Shown piece by piece: positions 16,355-24,460 of a stretch of 64,000 nucleotides of DNA; within the stretch, counting starts at the first letter, position 1, and every line of letters starts with the position of its first letter. The notes under the pieces are model-generated. The model was not told the DNA's origin. It searched no databases and saw only the letters and a list, made by a program, of their open reading frames with translations. The translations under genes and the position numbers were made by a program. The stretch is taken from NCBI GenBank assembly GCA_052061695.1, contig JBPZEY010000002.1; one strand, 5' to 3'. Origin of the DNA: Alkalicoccus luteus. Lineage in GTDB: Bacteria; Bacillota; Bacilli; Bacillales; Salisediminibacteriaceae.

Positions 16355-17537
16355 GACTAATTTCTCCTTCTTGTAAAATCTCCTCAAATAGTTGAACAAA
16401 CGTCGATAATGCTTCATCAGAAGCTGTCAGCGGCGGCAAAATGCGTATCACCTGCGGACCTGCCGGAAGCGCCAGAATCTGCCGGTTTCGAAGCTTCTGC
16501 AAATATGGGGCGGCCTCTTCTACGACGATGCCGATCATTGCGCCGCTTCCGCGTACTTGCTTCACTTGACTGTACGAAGATGCCAGCAGTTCCAGCTGCT
16601 TGCGAAATATAGCAAATCGATCTTGGACTTCCTTAAGAAATCCCTCTTCCTGAATGACACCCATTGTCGCCTCTATTGCTGCACAAGCTGCAGGATGTCC
16701 GCCGAAGGTTGTCCCATGCGTTCCTGGAGAAAAGGAAGCAGCAACCTCTGCTGAGGCGAGACAGGCACCTGCCGGAAAACCGGATCCAATGCCTTTCGCA
16801 GCTGTAACAATCTCTGGCTTTACGTTGAACTGTTCAAACGCATATAGGGAGCCGGTTCGTCCAGCGCCGGTCTGAATCTCATCTGCAATGATCAATATGC
16901 CGTGTGTTCTGCAGTAATGGACGAGTTCATTAACCCATTCCTGGTCAGCAGGTACGACTCCGCCTTCACCTTGAATCAATTCAAGCATGACAGCAGCTGT
17001 TACTTGCGGATTTATGTTCGTGATGGCCTGCGTATCATTAAACGGTAAGTGCGTGAATCCGGGCATCAGTGGTGCAAATCCATGTTTAATTTTATTCTGG
17101 CCTGTTGCTGCCATAGCACCGCCCGTACGGCCGTGAAACGACTGTTCAAAGGTTACAATTTCCGATTTTTGAAGCGCCCCCTTGTCGAACCAGTATTTTC
17201 TGGCAAGCTTAATCGCAGCTTCGTTGGCTTCTGCTCCGCTTCCACAGAAAAAGACTTGATCCAAATGAGTGCCTTTTATGAGGGAAGTCGCTGCACGCTC
17301 CTGAATGTCCTGCTGAAATAAATTAGATACGTGCCAATATTCCTGGAGCTGATTCTCGACTGCTTTCTGCACCACCTTGGGACGATGACCGAGATTGCAT
17401 ACCGCAATTCCTGATGTAAAGTCTAAGTAGTCGGTGCCGTCATCAGCCGTCAAATAACTCCCGTCAGCTTTCGCTACAGAGATTGGGAAACGGGCGTAGG
17501 TGTTCATGAGCGGAGACTTTTGCTTAATATTCTGCAT
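16347..17537 (-). CDS. argD: Acetylornithine aminotransferase
   Basis: About 396 residues, class III PLP aminotransferase. It converts N-acetylglutamate semialdehyde to N-acetylornithine. Landmarks are DYLDFTSGIAVCNLGH (about 37-52), FCGSGAEANEAAIKLAR, the PLP aspartate in IADEIQTGAGRTG and the Schiff-base lysine in TAAKGIGSGFPAGA. GAAAGGAG before the ATG at 17537 favours this over an ATG 12 codons upstream. The start overlaps the argB end by 14 bases. Confidence 0.95.
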   Translation of the reverse strand: MQNIKQKSPLMNTYARFPISVAKADGSYLTADDGTDYLDFTSGIAVCNLGHRPKVVQKAVENQLQEYWHVSNLFQQDIQERAATSLIKGTHLDQVFFCGSGAEANEAAIKLARKYWFDKGALQKSEIVTFEQSFHGRTGGAMAATGQNKIKHGFAPLMPGFTHLPFNDTQAITNINPQVTAAVMLELIQGEGGVVPADQEWVNELVHYCRTHGILIIADEIQTGAGRTGSLYAFEQFNVKPEIVTAAKGIGSGFPAGACLASAEVAASFSPGTHGTTFGGHPAACAAIEATMGVIQEEGFLKEVQDRFAIFRKQLELLASSYSQVKQVRGSGAMIGIVVEEAAPYLQKLRNRQILALPAGPQVIRILPPLTASDEALSTFVQLFEEILQEGEISHD

Positions 17538-18312
17538 AGATATTCTCCTTTCGGAAAATAGTACCGGCCTCACCTTTGTGAAAGTAATTTAACAGCGCAT
17601 TACCGTTCGAACCATTTACCATGACTGCTTCTGAAACCCCTTCGTTAAGAGCCCGAAGGACAGCCTTTGTTTTCGGAATCATCCCACCATAAATAATGCC
17701 GTCATGAATCAGTGTTTCTACCATTTCTGGATCAAGGTGCCGGCAAAGATCACCGGATCGGCCGTCTATCACGCCTTCAACATCTGTAATAAACAACAGC
17801 GGAGCAGCCAGGGCACATGCGCAGGCTCCGGCAGCTTCGTCCGCGTTAATGTTATACGTTACCGTGCCTGATGCTGCAATTGGTGAAATAACTGGGGTTA
17901 TTCCTGCCGCTGTCAACAACTTGATCAAATGTGGATCCACTTGTTCAACAGAGGCTACCTGTCCGTATCGGACTTCATTCACTGGTACAGGCTGGAACAG
18001 CCCGGCATCGACGCCGCTGATTCCTGCCGCCTTTACCCCTGCGTTTTCCAGGAGCTTGACGATGTGTTTATTGGCAGATCCGCTCAGTACCATTTCAGCA
18101 GATTCAACGACTTCCGGAGTGGAAACACGCAGCCCATCCGTAAAAGAAGCGCTGATGCCGCGATCCTGCAGCAACCGGTTGATGGCGGGTCCTCCACCAT
18201 GAACGATCACCGGGAAGCAGCCTGCCTGCTTCAATGCGTTTATTTCATTAAAAAAGCTGCCGGGAAGTTCCTCGATCGTGCTGCCTCCAAGCTTGATTAC
18301 GAGATAATCCAT
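17524..18312 (-). CDS. argB: Acetylglutamate kinase
   Basis: 262 residues of the amino-acid kinase family. It phosphorylates N-acetylglutamate. The phosphate-binding KLGGSTIEE at 7-15, VHGGGPAINRLL at about 38-49 and the C-terminal GGMIPKTKAVLRAL are typical. The length matches the short, arginine-insensitive form found in organisms with a cyclic ArgJ pathway, which agrees with argJ lying next to it. It starts 18 bases after argJ. Confidence 0.95.
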   Translation of the reverse strand: MDYLVIKLGGSTIEELPGSFFNEINALKQAGCFPVIVHGGGPAINRLLQDRGISASFTDGLRVSTPEVVESAEMVLSGSANKHIVKLLENAGVKAAGISGVDAGLFQPVPVNEVRYGQVASVEQVDPHLIKLLTAAGITPVISPIAASGTVTYNINADEAAGACACALAAPLLFITDVEGVIDGRSGDLCRHLDPEMVETLIHDGIIYGGMIPKTKAVLRALNEGVSEAVMVNGSNGNALLNYFHKGEAGTIFRKENIYAEY

Positions 18313-18330
18313 TTGTTAACCTCCTTTACA

Positions 18331-19551
18331 TCACGTTCGGTACGAGGCATTGATTCGGACGTATTCATACGACAGATCGCATCCCCACGCCTGAGCAGCG
18401 CCTGTTCCATCCTCAAGCTTTACTTTTATATGAATATCGCTCTGCGTTAAATAAGCAGACGCTTCCGGCTCATCAAAGTCGAGCGGCAGCCCTTCGGAAA
18501 CAACCTGGATTGGACCTAAGTACACGTCCACTGCTTCAGATTTCATTGACGCTCCGCTGTATCCAGCCGCACATACAATCCGTCCCCAGTTTGGATCAGC
18601 GCCGTGAATTGCCGTTTTCACCAGGTTTGAAGAAATAATCGATTTAGCAATTTTTCCAGCATCTGCCGGAGTCGCTGCCCCTTCGATCTGAACCTCAATC
18701 AGCTTTGTAGCCCCTTCACCGTCTCTGGCAATTTTTTTAGCCAGCTCCTGTGACAGCTTTGTAAACGCCTCTTCGAAGGCACCCCATTCAGGATGAGACT
18801 CATCGAATTCAGTTGTCCCGGCAGCTCCATTTGCTAAAACGACAACCGTATCATTCGTGGATGAATCACCGTCCACCGTGATTTGATTGTAGGTTTTATC
18901 CGTGGTTTTTTTTAGCAGACTTTTCAGTGCATCTTGTGACACATCCGCATCTGTCGTAATATAAGCGAGCATTGTGGCCATGTTTGGATCGATCATGCCC
19001 GAGCCTTTTGCGGCTCCGCCGATGGTAACCTGCTTCCCTTCAATTTCGCATTCGACAGAAGCATGCTTCGTACATGTATCTGTCGTTAAAATCGCTCGTT
19101 CAAATGAAGCTGCATCCTGTGATTCAAGGTTTATCGAGCGAATTCCTGTTTCGACTTTATCCATTGGAAGCTGCACGCCGATCAATCCAGTTGATTGAAC
19201 AGCAACCAGATGTTCAGGCAGACCAGCTTCTTCAGCGGCATATTTCCGGGTTAAACGGGCGTTTTCGAGCCCCTGCTTACCGGTACAGGCATTTGCATTG
19301 GCCGAGTTAACGACGATCAGCTGCAGCTTTTGCTCCTCAGCAATCGATTCCTGCGTCACTTTAAGCGGCGCTGCCTGAAACGCATTTTGCGTATATACGG
19401 CAGCTGCCTTTGCAGGAACGCTGGAATAAAGCCAGCCGAAATCGAGTTTCTTGCGCCTTAGGCCGCAATGAGTGCCTCCTGAAAAAAAACCTTTTGGACT
19501 CGTCACCCCGCCTTTTATATTGATAGATGAAACGATATTGACCAGCGTCAT
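18331..19551 (-). CDS. argJ: Bifunctional ornithine acetyltransferase / N-acetylglutamate synthase
   Basis: About 406 residues. It moves acetyl from N-acetylornithine to glutamate, closing the acetyl cycle. ArgJ cleaves itself before a conserved threonine; the site is seen in KGSGMIDPNMATMLAY, cleaving between Ala and Thr (about residue 191) to give alpha and beta chains. TGLIGVQLPMDKV and the C-terminal DPNWGRIVCAAGYSG are also family motifs. GGAG before the ATG at 19551 and a start MTLVNIVSSINIKGGVTSPKG support this over an ATG 23 codons upstream. Whether it is bifunctional cannot be decided from sequence alone, but no argA or argE is in the cluster. Confidence 0.94.
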   Translation of the reverse strand: MTLVNIVSSINIKGGVTSPKGFFSGGTHCGLRRKKLDFGWLYSSVPAKAAAVYTQNAFQAAPLKVTQESIAEEQKLQLIVVNSANANACTGKQGLENARLTRKYAAEEAGLPEHLVAVQSTGLIGVQLPMDKVETGIRSINLESQDAASFERAILTTDTCTKHASVECEIEGKQVTIGGAAKGSGMIDPNMATMLAYITTDADVSQDALKSLLKKTTDKTYNQITVDGDSSTNDTVVVLANGAAGTTEFDESHPEWGAFEEAFTKLSQELAKKIARDGEGATKLIEVQIEGAATPADAGKIAKSIISSNLVKTAIHGADPNWGRIVCAAGYSGASMKSEAVDVYLGPIQVVSEGLPLDFDEPEASAYLTQSDIHIKVKLEDGTGAAQAWGCDLSYEYVRINASYRT

Positions 19552-19570
19552 TCTAATCTCCTGCCTTTCC

Positions 19571-20605
19571 TTACGGATATTGGGGTACCATTTGTAGACC
19601 GGAATATTCAGCCCATCCATTCATAATGTTGCAGTTTTGAACGGCTTGACCTGCCGCCCCTTTCATTAAATTATCAATAACGGCGACCGTCATCAGCGTA
19701 CCGCTGCGTTCATCAGCGAATACACCAATATCACAGTAGCTGCTTCCATATACATCTTTTGTCTGCGGCATTAGACCGCTTTTTCGAAAGCGGGTAAACG
19801 GTTCATGCTCATAAGCTGTTTCATAAGCCTGCTGCAGTTCGGTAGCCGAGCCTGCGAGTCGACCGTATGAAGTGACCATAATCCCTCTCGTCATCGGCAT
19901 CAAATGCGTCTGCAGGTAGACAGGTGTTTGGATGCCAGCAGCTTTTCCAAGATGCTCTTCGATTTCTGGCACATGCTGGTGTGCTCCGGTACGATACGCT
20001 TTTATGTTTTCATTCGTCTCGGAAAAGTGGGTCATCATAGACATTTTACGTCCGGCACCCGAAACGCCTGTCTTGCCATCCATCATGATCGTGCCCGGCT
20101 CAATCAGCTGCTGTTTTACCGCTGGATACATCCCGAGAATAGCAGCAGTTGCAAAACATCCTGGATTAGAGATGAGCCGTGCCTCCCGTATAGTCTCCCT
20201 GTTTACTTCAGGAAGCCCGTAAACGGCATGTTGCTGCATCGCTTTATCCGGCGGCTCCAGACCGTACCACGCTTCATATACGTCACTGTCTTCAAGCCTC
20301 AAGTCGCCAGATAGATCGATAATCTGGCTTTTACTTGCTGAAAGCGTTGGAATCAGTTTGCTTGCTACTCCAGCAGGAGCTGCAATAAAAATAACGTCGC
20401 ACGCCGCAGCAGCTTCCATATTTTTGAATGAATCGGTACGAATTGTTTGGAGATGCGGATAGCGCTCCCCTATATCGTTTCCTTCTTCTGACTGAGATAT
20501 GACCGTAGTGAGCTCCAGAAAAGGATGATTTTCTAAAATTCGGATCAGCTCAAGGGCTCCGTATCCAGTTCCACCAACAACCGCTGCTTGTTTCAATCCT
20601 GTCAC
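19571..20605 (-). CDS. argC: N-acetyl-gamma-glutamyl-phosphate reductase
   Basis: 344 residues. It reduces acetylglutamyl phosphate with NADPH. The Rossmann motif VVGGTGYGALELIRIL is at about 9-24 and the catalytic cysteine is in ISNPGCFATAAILG (about 145-158). It is the first gene of the long arginine transcript and sits behind a strong promoter with ArgR-like boxes. Confidence 0.96.
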   Translation of the reverse strand: MTGLKQAAVVGGTGYGALELIRILENHPFLELTTVISQSEEGNDIGERYPHLQTIRTDSFKNMEAAAACDVIFIAAPAGVASKLIPTLSASKSQIIDLSGDLRLEDSDVYEAWYGLEPPDKAMQQHAVYGLPEVNRETIREARLISNPGCFATAAILGMYPAVKQQLIEPGTIMMDGKTGVSGAGRKMSMMTHFSETNENIKAYRTGAHQHVPEIEEHLGKAAGIQTPVYLQTHLMPMTRGIMVTSYGRLAGSATELQQAYETAYEHEPFTRFRKSGLMPQTKDVYGSSYCDIGVFADERSGTLMTVAVIDNLMKGAAGQAVQNCNIMNGWAEYSGLQMVPQYP

Positions 20606-20620
20606 GTCCTTTATGAATGA

Positions 20621-20686
20621 TGAATTAATTCATTATTATACTTATAGATTTATTAATATGCAATAATAATTATAAGTTATTATGAT
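20621..20686 (-). promoter_or_regulatory. argC promoter with flanking ArgR-like boxes
   Basis: On the minus strand TTGCAT (20658-20663) and a perfect TATAAT (20635-20640) are separated by 17 bases. Just downstream is the palindrome TGAATTAATTCA (20621-20632), which fits the ARG-box core; an AT-rich imperfect palindrome lies upstream of the -35 (20664-20686). Two boxes flanking a promoter suggest repression by ArgR/AhrC with arginine; this is inferred from the motif and gene content. Confidence 0.7.
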
Positions 20687-20722
20687 TTTTTATACATTAC
20701 GGCTTTTGTTCTGTACTTCAGG

Positions 20723-20753
20723 CAAACAAAAAGCGTTCTCCTGGAGAACGCTT
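20723..20753 (-). terminator. Intrinsic terminator after cls
   Basis: On the minus strand AAGCGTTCTC and GAGAACGCTT form a hairpin with a 3-base loop, followed by a T-rich tract. It lies 135 bases beyond the cls stop. Confidence 0.8.
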
Positions 20754-20887
20754 AATCGACAAAACTGTGCTGCTCGCTAGTTATTCGCTTATTCCGTTTG
20801 TTATTTTAACCATCAACGTCGTAAGATCTCCTTTTCAGAGAAAGCCCTGCAAGATGCTGCAGCACCAGTAGGCATATAGTGAACGAA

Positions 20888-22336
20888 CTACAAAACAGGT
20901 GAAAGCAGCCGTGAAATAGACTCTTTAAAGCGGACGACCTTAGACCGTGCATCATACTTCTCTTTAGTCAGTTTATCAGCATGCATCATGTCCTGTTCGA
21001 ACTCAGCTGCCAGCTTTTCAGCGGTAAGCTGATCATATATAAAGGCATTTACTTCAAAGTTCAGCCGAAAGCTCCGCATATCAATGTTAGCGGTGCCGAC
21101 AGAAGCAGCTGCCCGATCCACTACTACAACTTTAGAATGTATAAAGCCGCGCTGATAAATGTACACACTGACACCGCTTTTCATCAGCTGTCCGATATGT
21201 GAAAGTGTCGCCCAGTATATAAATGGGTGATCCGGCATGCTCGGAATCATGATTCGAATATCTTTCCCTGATAATGATGCAATCCGGATTGAATCCAGCA
21301 GACTTTGGTCAGGGATGAAATATGGTGTTTGAATATAGACGGACTCTTTTGCATTGTTAATCAATTTAATATACCCGTTTTTAATCTGCTCCCACTCAGA
21401 GTCAGGGCCGCTGGAAACGATCTGTACTGCAGCATTGCCTTCACTCTGCTTCATTGGAAAATACCTCGCCTCATAGGCAATCGCGTGAGATTTTGCCGCC
21501 TGGTTCCAATCCAGGATAAACCGTGTCTGCATCGGATCAACTGCATTTCCAGTGATTCTAAGGTGGGTATCCCTCCAATAACCGAAACGCTTGCTTTTCC
21601 CCAGATACTCATCCCCAACATTAAAACCGCCTACGTATCCGACTGCTCCATCTATAATCGTCAGCTTACGGTGATTCCGGTAGTTCAGTCGGATATTAAT
21701 CAGCGCAATTTTAGACGGGAAAAAGACGCCGACCTCTCCTCCTGCTTTTGTCAGCTGATCAAAATGACGTCTGCGAAGTTTTCTGGACCCAAGCTCATCG
21801 TAGAGAATGCGCACCTTAACTCCTTGAGCAGCTTTCTCTGCAAGCAGCTGAATCAGCTCTTTGCCTAATTCATCATGGCGAAATATGTAGTACTGCATAT
21901 GAATATGATCCTGCGCCTCCCGAATATCCTGCTTCAATTGTTCAAACTTATCTTGACCATCAGAGAAAACATCTATGTCGTTATTCTTTGTCAAAATAGC
22001 GTCGTTATTAATCAAATGCATATATATCATATCCCTGTAAGGATCGATATTGTCATTATGATACGAAAAAGACGGGTTGCGAATCTGCTCGATCTGATGC
22101 TTCAGCACATCGGTAATTCCAATTCTGCTAATACCCTCCCAATCAAATAACCGCCTTCGAGTCAAATTTTGGCCTAAAAATATATAGATGATGAAGCCAA
22201 GAAACGGAATGAAGAAGAGGATGAGCACCCAGGCCCAAGTAGCCGTCGCATCTTTTCGTTCAATAAAAATAATAATGCCAGCGAACAATATATTAGCAAA
22301 AAACAATAGCACAAGCAGGACGGACATTATATCCAT
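20888..22336 (-). CDS. cls: Cardiolipin synthase
   Basis: 482 residues, the standard Cls length. It condenses two phosphatidylglycerols into cardiolipin at the membrane. Two N-terminal transmembrane helices (about 5-25 and 34-54, ending FIIYIFLGQNL) are followed by two phospholipase D domains with HKD motifs: HRKLTIIDGAVGYVGG (about 219) and HSKVVVVDRAAASVGTANID (about 398). AAAGGAGG nine bases before the ATG at 22336 supports that start over an in-frame ATG 28 codons upstream. It is monocistronic. Cardiolipin content often rises with salt, which fits the ectoine genes. Confidence 0.95.
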   Translation of the reverse strand: MDIMSVLLVLLFFANILFAGIIIFIERKDATATWAWVLILFFIPFLGFIIYIFLGQNLTRRRLFDWEGISRIGITDVLKHQIEQIRNPSFSYHNDNIDPYRDMIYMHLINNDAILTKNNDIDVFSDGQDKFEQLKQDIREAQDHIHMQYYIFRHDELGKELIQLLAEKAAQGVKVRILYDELGSRKLRRRHFDQLTKAGGEVGVFFPSKIALINIRLNYRNHRKLTIIDGAVGYVGGFNVGDEYLGKSKRFGYWRDTHLRITGNAVDPMQTRFILDWNQAAKSHAIAYEARYFPMKQSEGNAAVQIVSSGPDSEWEQIKNGYIKLINNAKESVYIQTPYFIPDQSLLDSIRIASLSGKDIRIMIPSMPDHPFIYWATLSHIGQLMKSGVSVYIYQRGFIHSKVVVVDRAAASVGTANIDMRSFRLNFEVNAFIYDQLTAEKLAAEFEQDMMHADKLTKEKYDARSKVVRFKESISRLLSPVL

Positions 22337-22462
22337 GAATGGCTGCCTCCTTTCTGATAACCAGTAAAACCGTCGTGATCTGTCACACATTGATAACGTA
22401 AGTTTACCGTACATTTCCAAAAGTTGTACAGTCCAGATAGACTCTGATGAAATGGATCTGCC

Positions 22463-22494
22463 AATAGAAATGCCGCAGAACCAGTCTGCGGCAT
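22463..22494 (-). terminator. Intrinsic terminator after the VOC dioxygenase gene
   Basis: ATGCCGCAGA and TCTGCGGCAT form a perfect 10-bp stem with a 5-base loop just beyond the gene end on the minus strand; the following T-run is short. Confidence 0.7.
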
Positions 22495-22499
22495 CATTA

Positions 22500-23459
22500 T
22501 CACTCAGCCTTAATCGGCTTCAGCTTCTGTTCAATTTCATCGCGCCTCTGTTCGAGGAAAGGCGGCAGGGCAAGCTTTTCACCGAGCTGCTCTATCGGCT
22601 CATCCATATGGAATCCGGGTCCATCCGTTGCGAGTTCAAACAATATTCCATTGCCATCACGGAAATACAGCGAGGTAAAATAATAGCGTTCCACAATGCC
22701 TGAATTTGCATAACCTGCTTCATCCACCGTATGTTTCCACGTGCGAAGCTCTTCTTCATCTTTTACCCTTAGAGCAACATGATGTACGCTTCCTCTTCCC
22801 GGACGTTCCTTCGCTTCAGACGATTGGATCACGTGCACTTCGGCGCCATTGCCTCCAGATGCAGTTGAATAAATGATGAGTGTCCCTTCTTTTACTTCTT
22901 CCTCAGATATTTTCGTAAAGGACAAAACGTTCAGCAGCACATTTTCTGTTTTAGATAGTGAACGGACCGTAAGCTCGGAAGGCCCAAGACCGATAATTGC
23001 CATTTCTTCAGGAATATCGGGATGCTCCCACGGTGTTCCAGCAGGCGTTTCGGCACCGTTCCGATCAGAAAAAAGGCGGATCCGCTGTCCCTCATGGTCT
23101 TCAAACGCGAGGGTGAGCCTGCCAGCCCTCTGTTCCGGGTCGCCAACTGTAATTTGAAGCGCATCCAGTCTTTTTTTCCAGAAGGATATTGCTTCATCTG
23201 ACTGGACGCGTAATCCGGTGCTGCTGATGCTTTGAGAGCCGCGGTGTGTTCTCCCGGCCATCGGTATTTCAAAAAATGTGAAATCTGTTCCGGGAGAGCC
23301 GTAGCGGTCTGCGTAAAATAAATGATACATGCTCGGATCATCCTGGTTGACGGTTTTTTTAACTAAGCGCATGCCTAAGACGTTTGTATAAAATGCATAA
23401 TTGTCGGCTGCATTTGCAGTGAGCGAAGAAACGTGGTGAATTCCTTTAATCAGCTTCAT
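22500..23459 (-). CDS. Ring-cleaving dioxygenase of the VOC/glyoxalase family (MhqO-like)
   Basis: 319 residues with two vicinal-oxygen-chelate modules: IKGIHHVSSLTANAADNYAF at the N terminus and GSVHHVALRVKDEEEL at about 220-235, each supplying a metal-binding His. It ends in a helical tail. Homologues in B. subtilis (MhqA, MhqE, MhqO) act in resistance to quinones and catechols under MhqR. The substrate is not visible in the sequence, and no mhqR gene is nearby. It is monocistronic. Confidence 0.85.
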   Translation of the reverse strand: MKLIKGIHHVSSLTANAADNYAFYTNVLGMRLVKKTVNQDDPSMYHLFYADRYGSPGTDFTFFEIPMAGRTHRGSQSISSTGLRVQSDEAISFWKKRLDALQITVGDPEQRAGRLTLAFEDHEGQRIRLFSDRNGAETPAGTPWEHPDIPEEMAIIGLGPSELTVRSLSKTENVLLNVLSFTKISEEEVKEGTLIIYSTASGGNGAEVHVIQSSEAKERPGRGSVHHVALRVKDEEELRTWKHTVDEAGYANSGIVERYYFTSLYFRDGNGILFELATDGPGFHMDEPIEQLGEKLALPPFLEQRRDEIEQKLKPIKAE

Positions 23460-23622
23460 GCTATCTTCCTTCCTTCCACTTACTTTTTTATAGTATATCG
23501 CTCTTTTTGTTCTTATGCAATGATGAACGCTTACGACTTTATTGGGCGGGCATACTCGTTGAACGGAGTTGAACTACAGCCTGCCGAATAAACCATCTAC
23601 ATAATCGTTCGTCATCATCAAT

Positions 23623-23870
23623 TTGAGAATAAAGTCTATCATAGGCAGGGTTCCATCACTTCCTAAGAAGCTCGAACCTAACATAATCAGGCTTTTGAAA
23701 TGTCCTGCCAGCTGCTGACATCGGTGGGCCTCTACTCCGGTGGATCAAGATCGAGGTGAAGATCCGGAGCTTCCGACAGCAGGAGGGAAAGCTGAGCCCG
23801 TCCATCCGGAAAGCGGGTGTCCGCAGATAAAGAAAGATGCAACGTTATTCATTTAAATTGACTTTATTCA
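23623..23870 (-). repeat. Diverged copy of a non-coding repeat (copy B)
   Basis: This stretch aligns with the reverse complement of the 34441-34908 element. Shared words include CCAGCTGCT, GGATCA, GAAGATCC and GTGTCCGCAGAT, and a TTGACTTTAT terminus. It is about half as long, so internal sequence is missing. A left end resembling the terminal repeat (AATAAAGTCTAT) is at 23623-23640. It ends four bases before the msrA terminator and carries no open frame. It is the main content of the 457-base gap between the dioxygenase gene and msrA; nothing else is seen there. Confidence 0.6.
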
Positions 23871-23873
23871 CGC

Positions 23874-23901
23874 GAAAGCACAGGCAGAAGCCTGTGCTTT
23901 C
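23874..23901 (-). terminator. Intrinsic terminator after msrA
   Basis: GAAAGCACAGGC and its exact complement form a 12-bp stem with the loop AGAA, 16 bases beyond the msrA stop. Confidence 0.8.
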
Positions 23902-23916
23902 ATTTGGGTACCTATG

Positions 23917-24444
23917 TTATTTGTTCCAGGTTTCCTGAATAAAACGTTCACGTCCAGAGTCGATCCGTTCTTGCTGGTACGCTTCCGGATTTTTTTTGTA
24001 AAACTTCTGATGCTCTTCTTCAGCAGGATAAAATGCTTGAGCAGGCAGAATTTCCGTTACAATAGGTTTTTGAAATGGTCCATGCTTCTCAAGGTGCTCC
24101 CGCGATGCTTCAGCTTCGGCCTTTTGATCATCCGAATGATAGAAAATCGCCGTACGATATTGAGAGCCGCGGTCAAAAAACTGGCCGCCGTCATCTGTAG
24201 GATCCACCTGCTGCCAGTAAATGGTCAACAGCTTCTCATAGGAAAAAACTGCCGGTTCAAATTCAATTTGAACTGCTTCTCTGTGTCCGCTCGTACCTTG
24301 CTTGACCTCTTCATAAGACGGATCTGCTGTATCTCCTCCTGTATAGCCAGATACAACACTTACAATACCAGGCTCTTCATCAAACGGCCGTACCATACAC
24401 CAGAAACAGCCTCCTGCAAAAGTAGCAAATTCGTTTTTAGACAT
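23917..24444 (-). CDS. msrA: Peptide-methionine (S)-S-oxide reductase MsrA
   Basis: 175 residues, cytosolic. It reduces the S-epimer of methionine sulfoxide in proteins. The catalytic motif AGGCFWCM is at about 10-17, with GYTGGDTADPSYEEV and FDRGSQYRTAIFYHS after it. It lies 16 bases after the membrane-anchored MsrAB gene, so the two are probably co-transcribed and repair oxidised proteins inside and outside the membrane. Confidence 0.94.
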   Translation of the reverse strand: MSKNEFATFAGGCFWCMVRPFDEEPGIVSVVSGYTGGDTADPSYEEVKQGTSGHREAVQIEFEPAVFSYEKLLTIYWQQVDPTDDGGQFFDRGSQYRTAIFYHSDDQKAEAEASREHLEKHGPFQKPIVTEILPAQAFYPAEEEHQKFYKKNPEAYQQERIDSGRERFIQETWNK

Positions 24445-24460
24445 CCAACCCCACCTTTAG

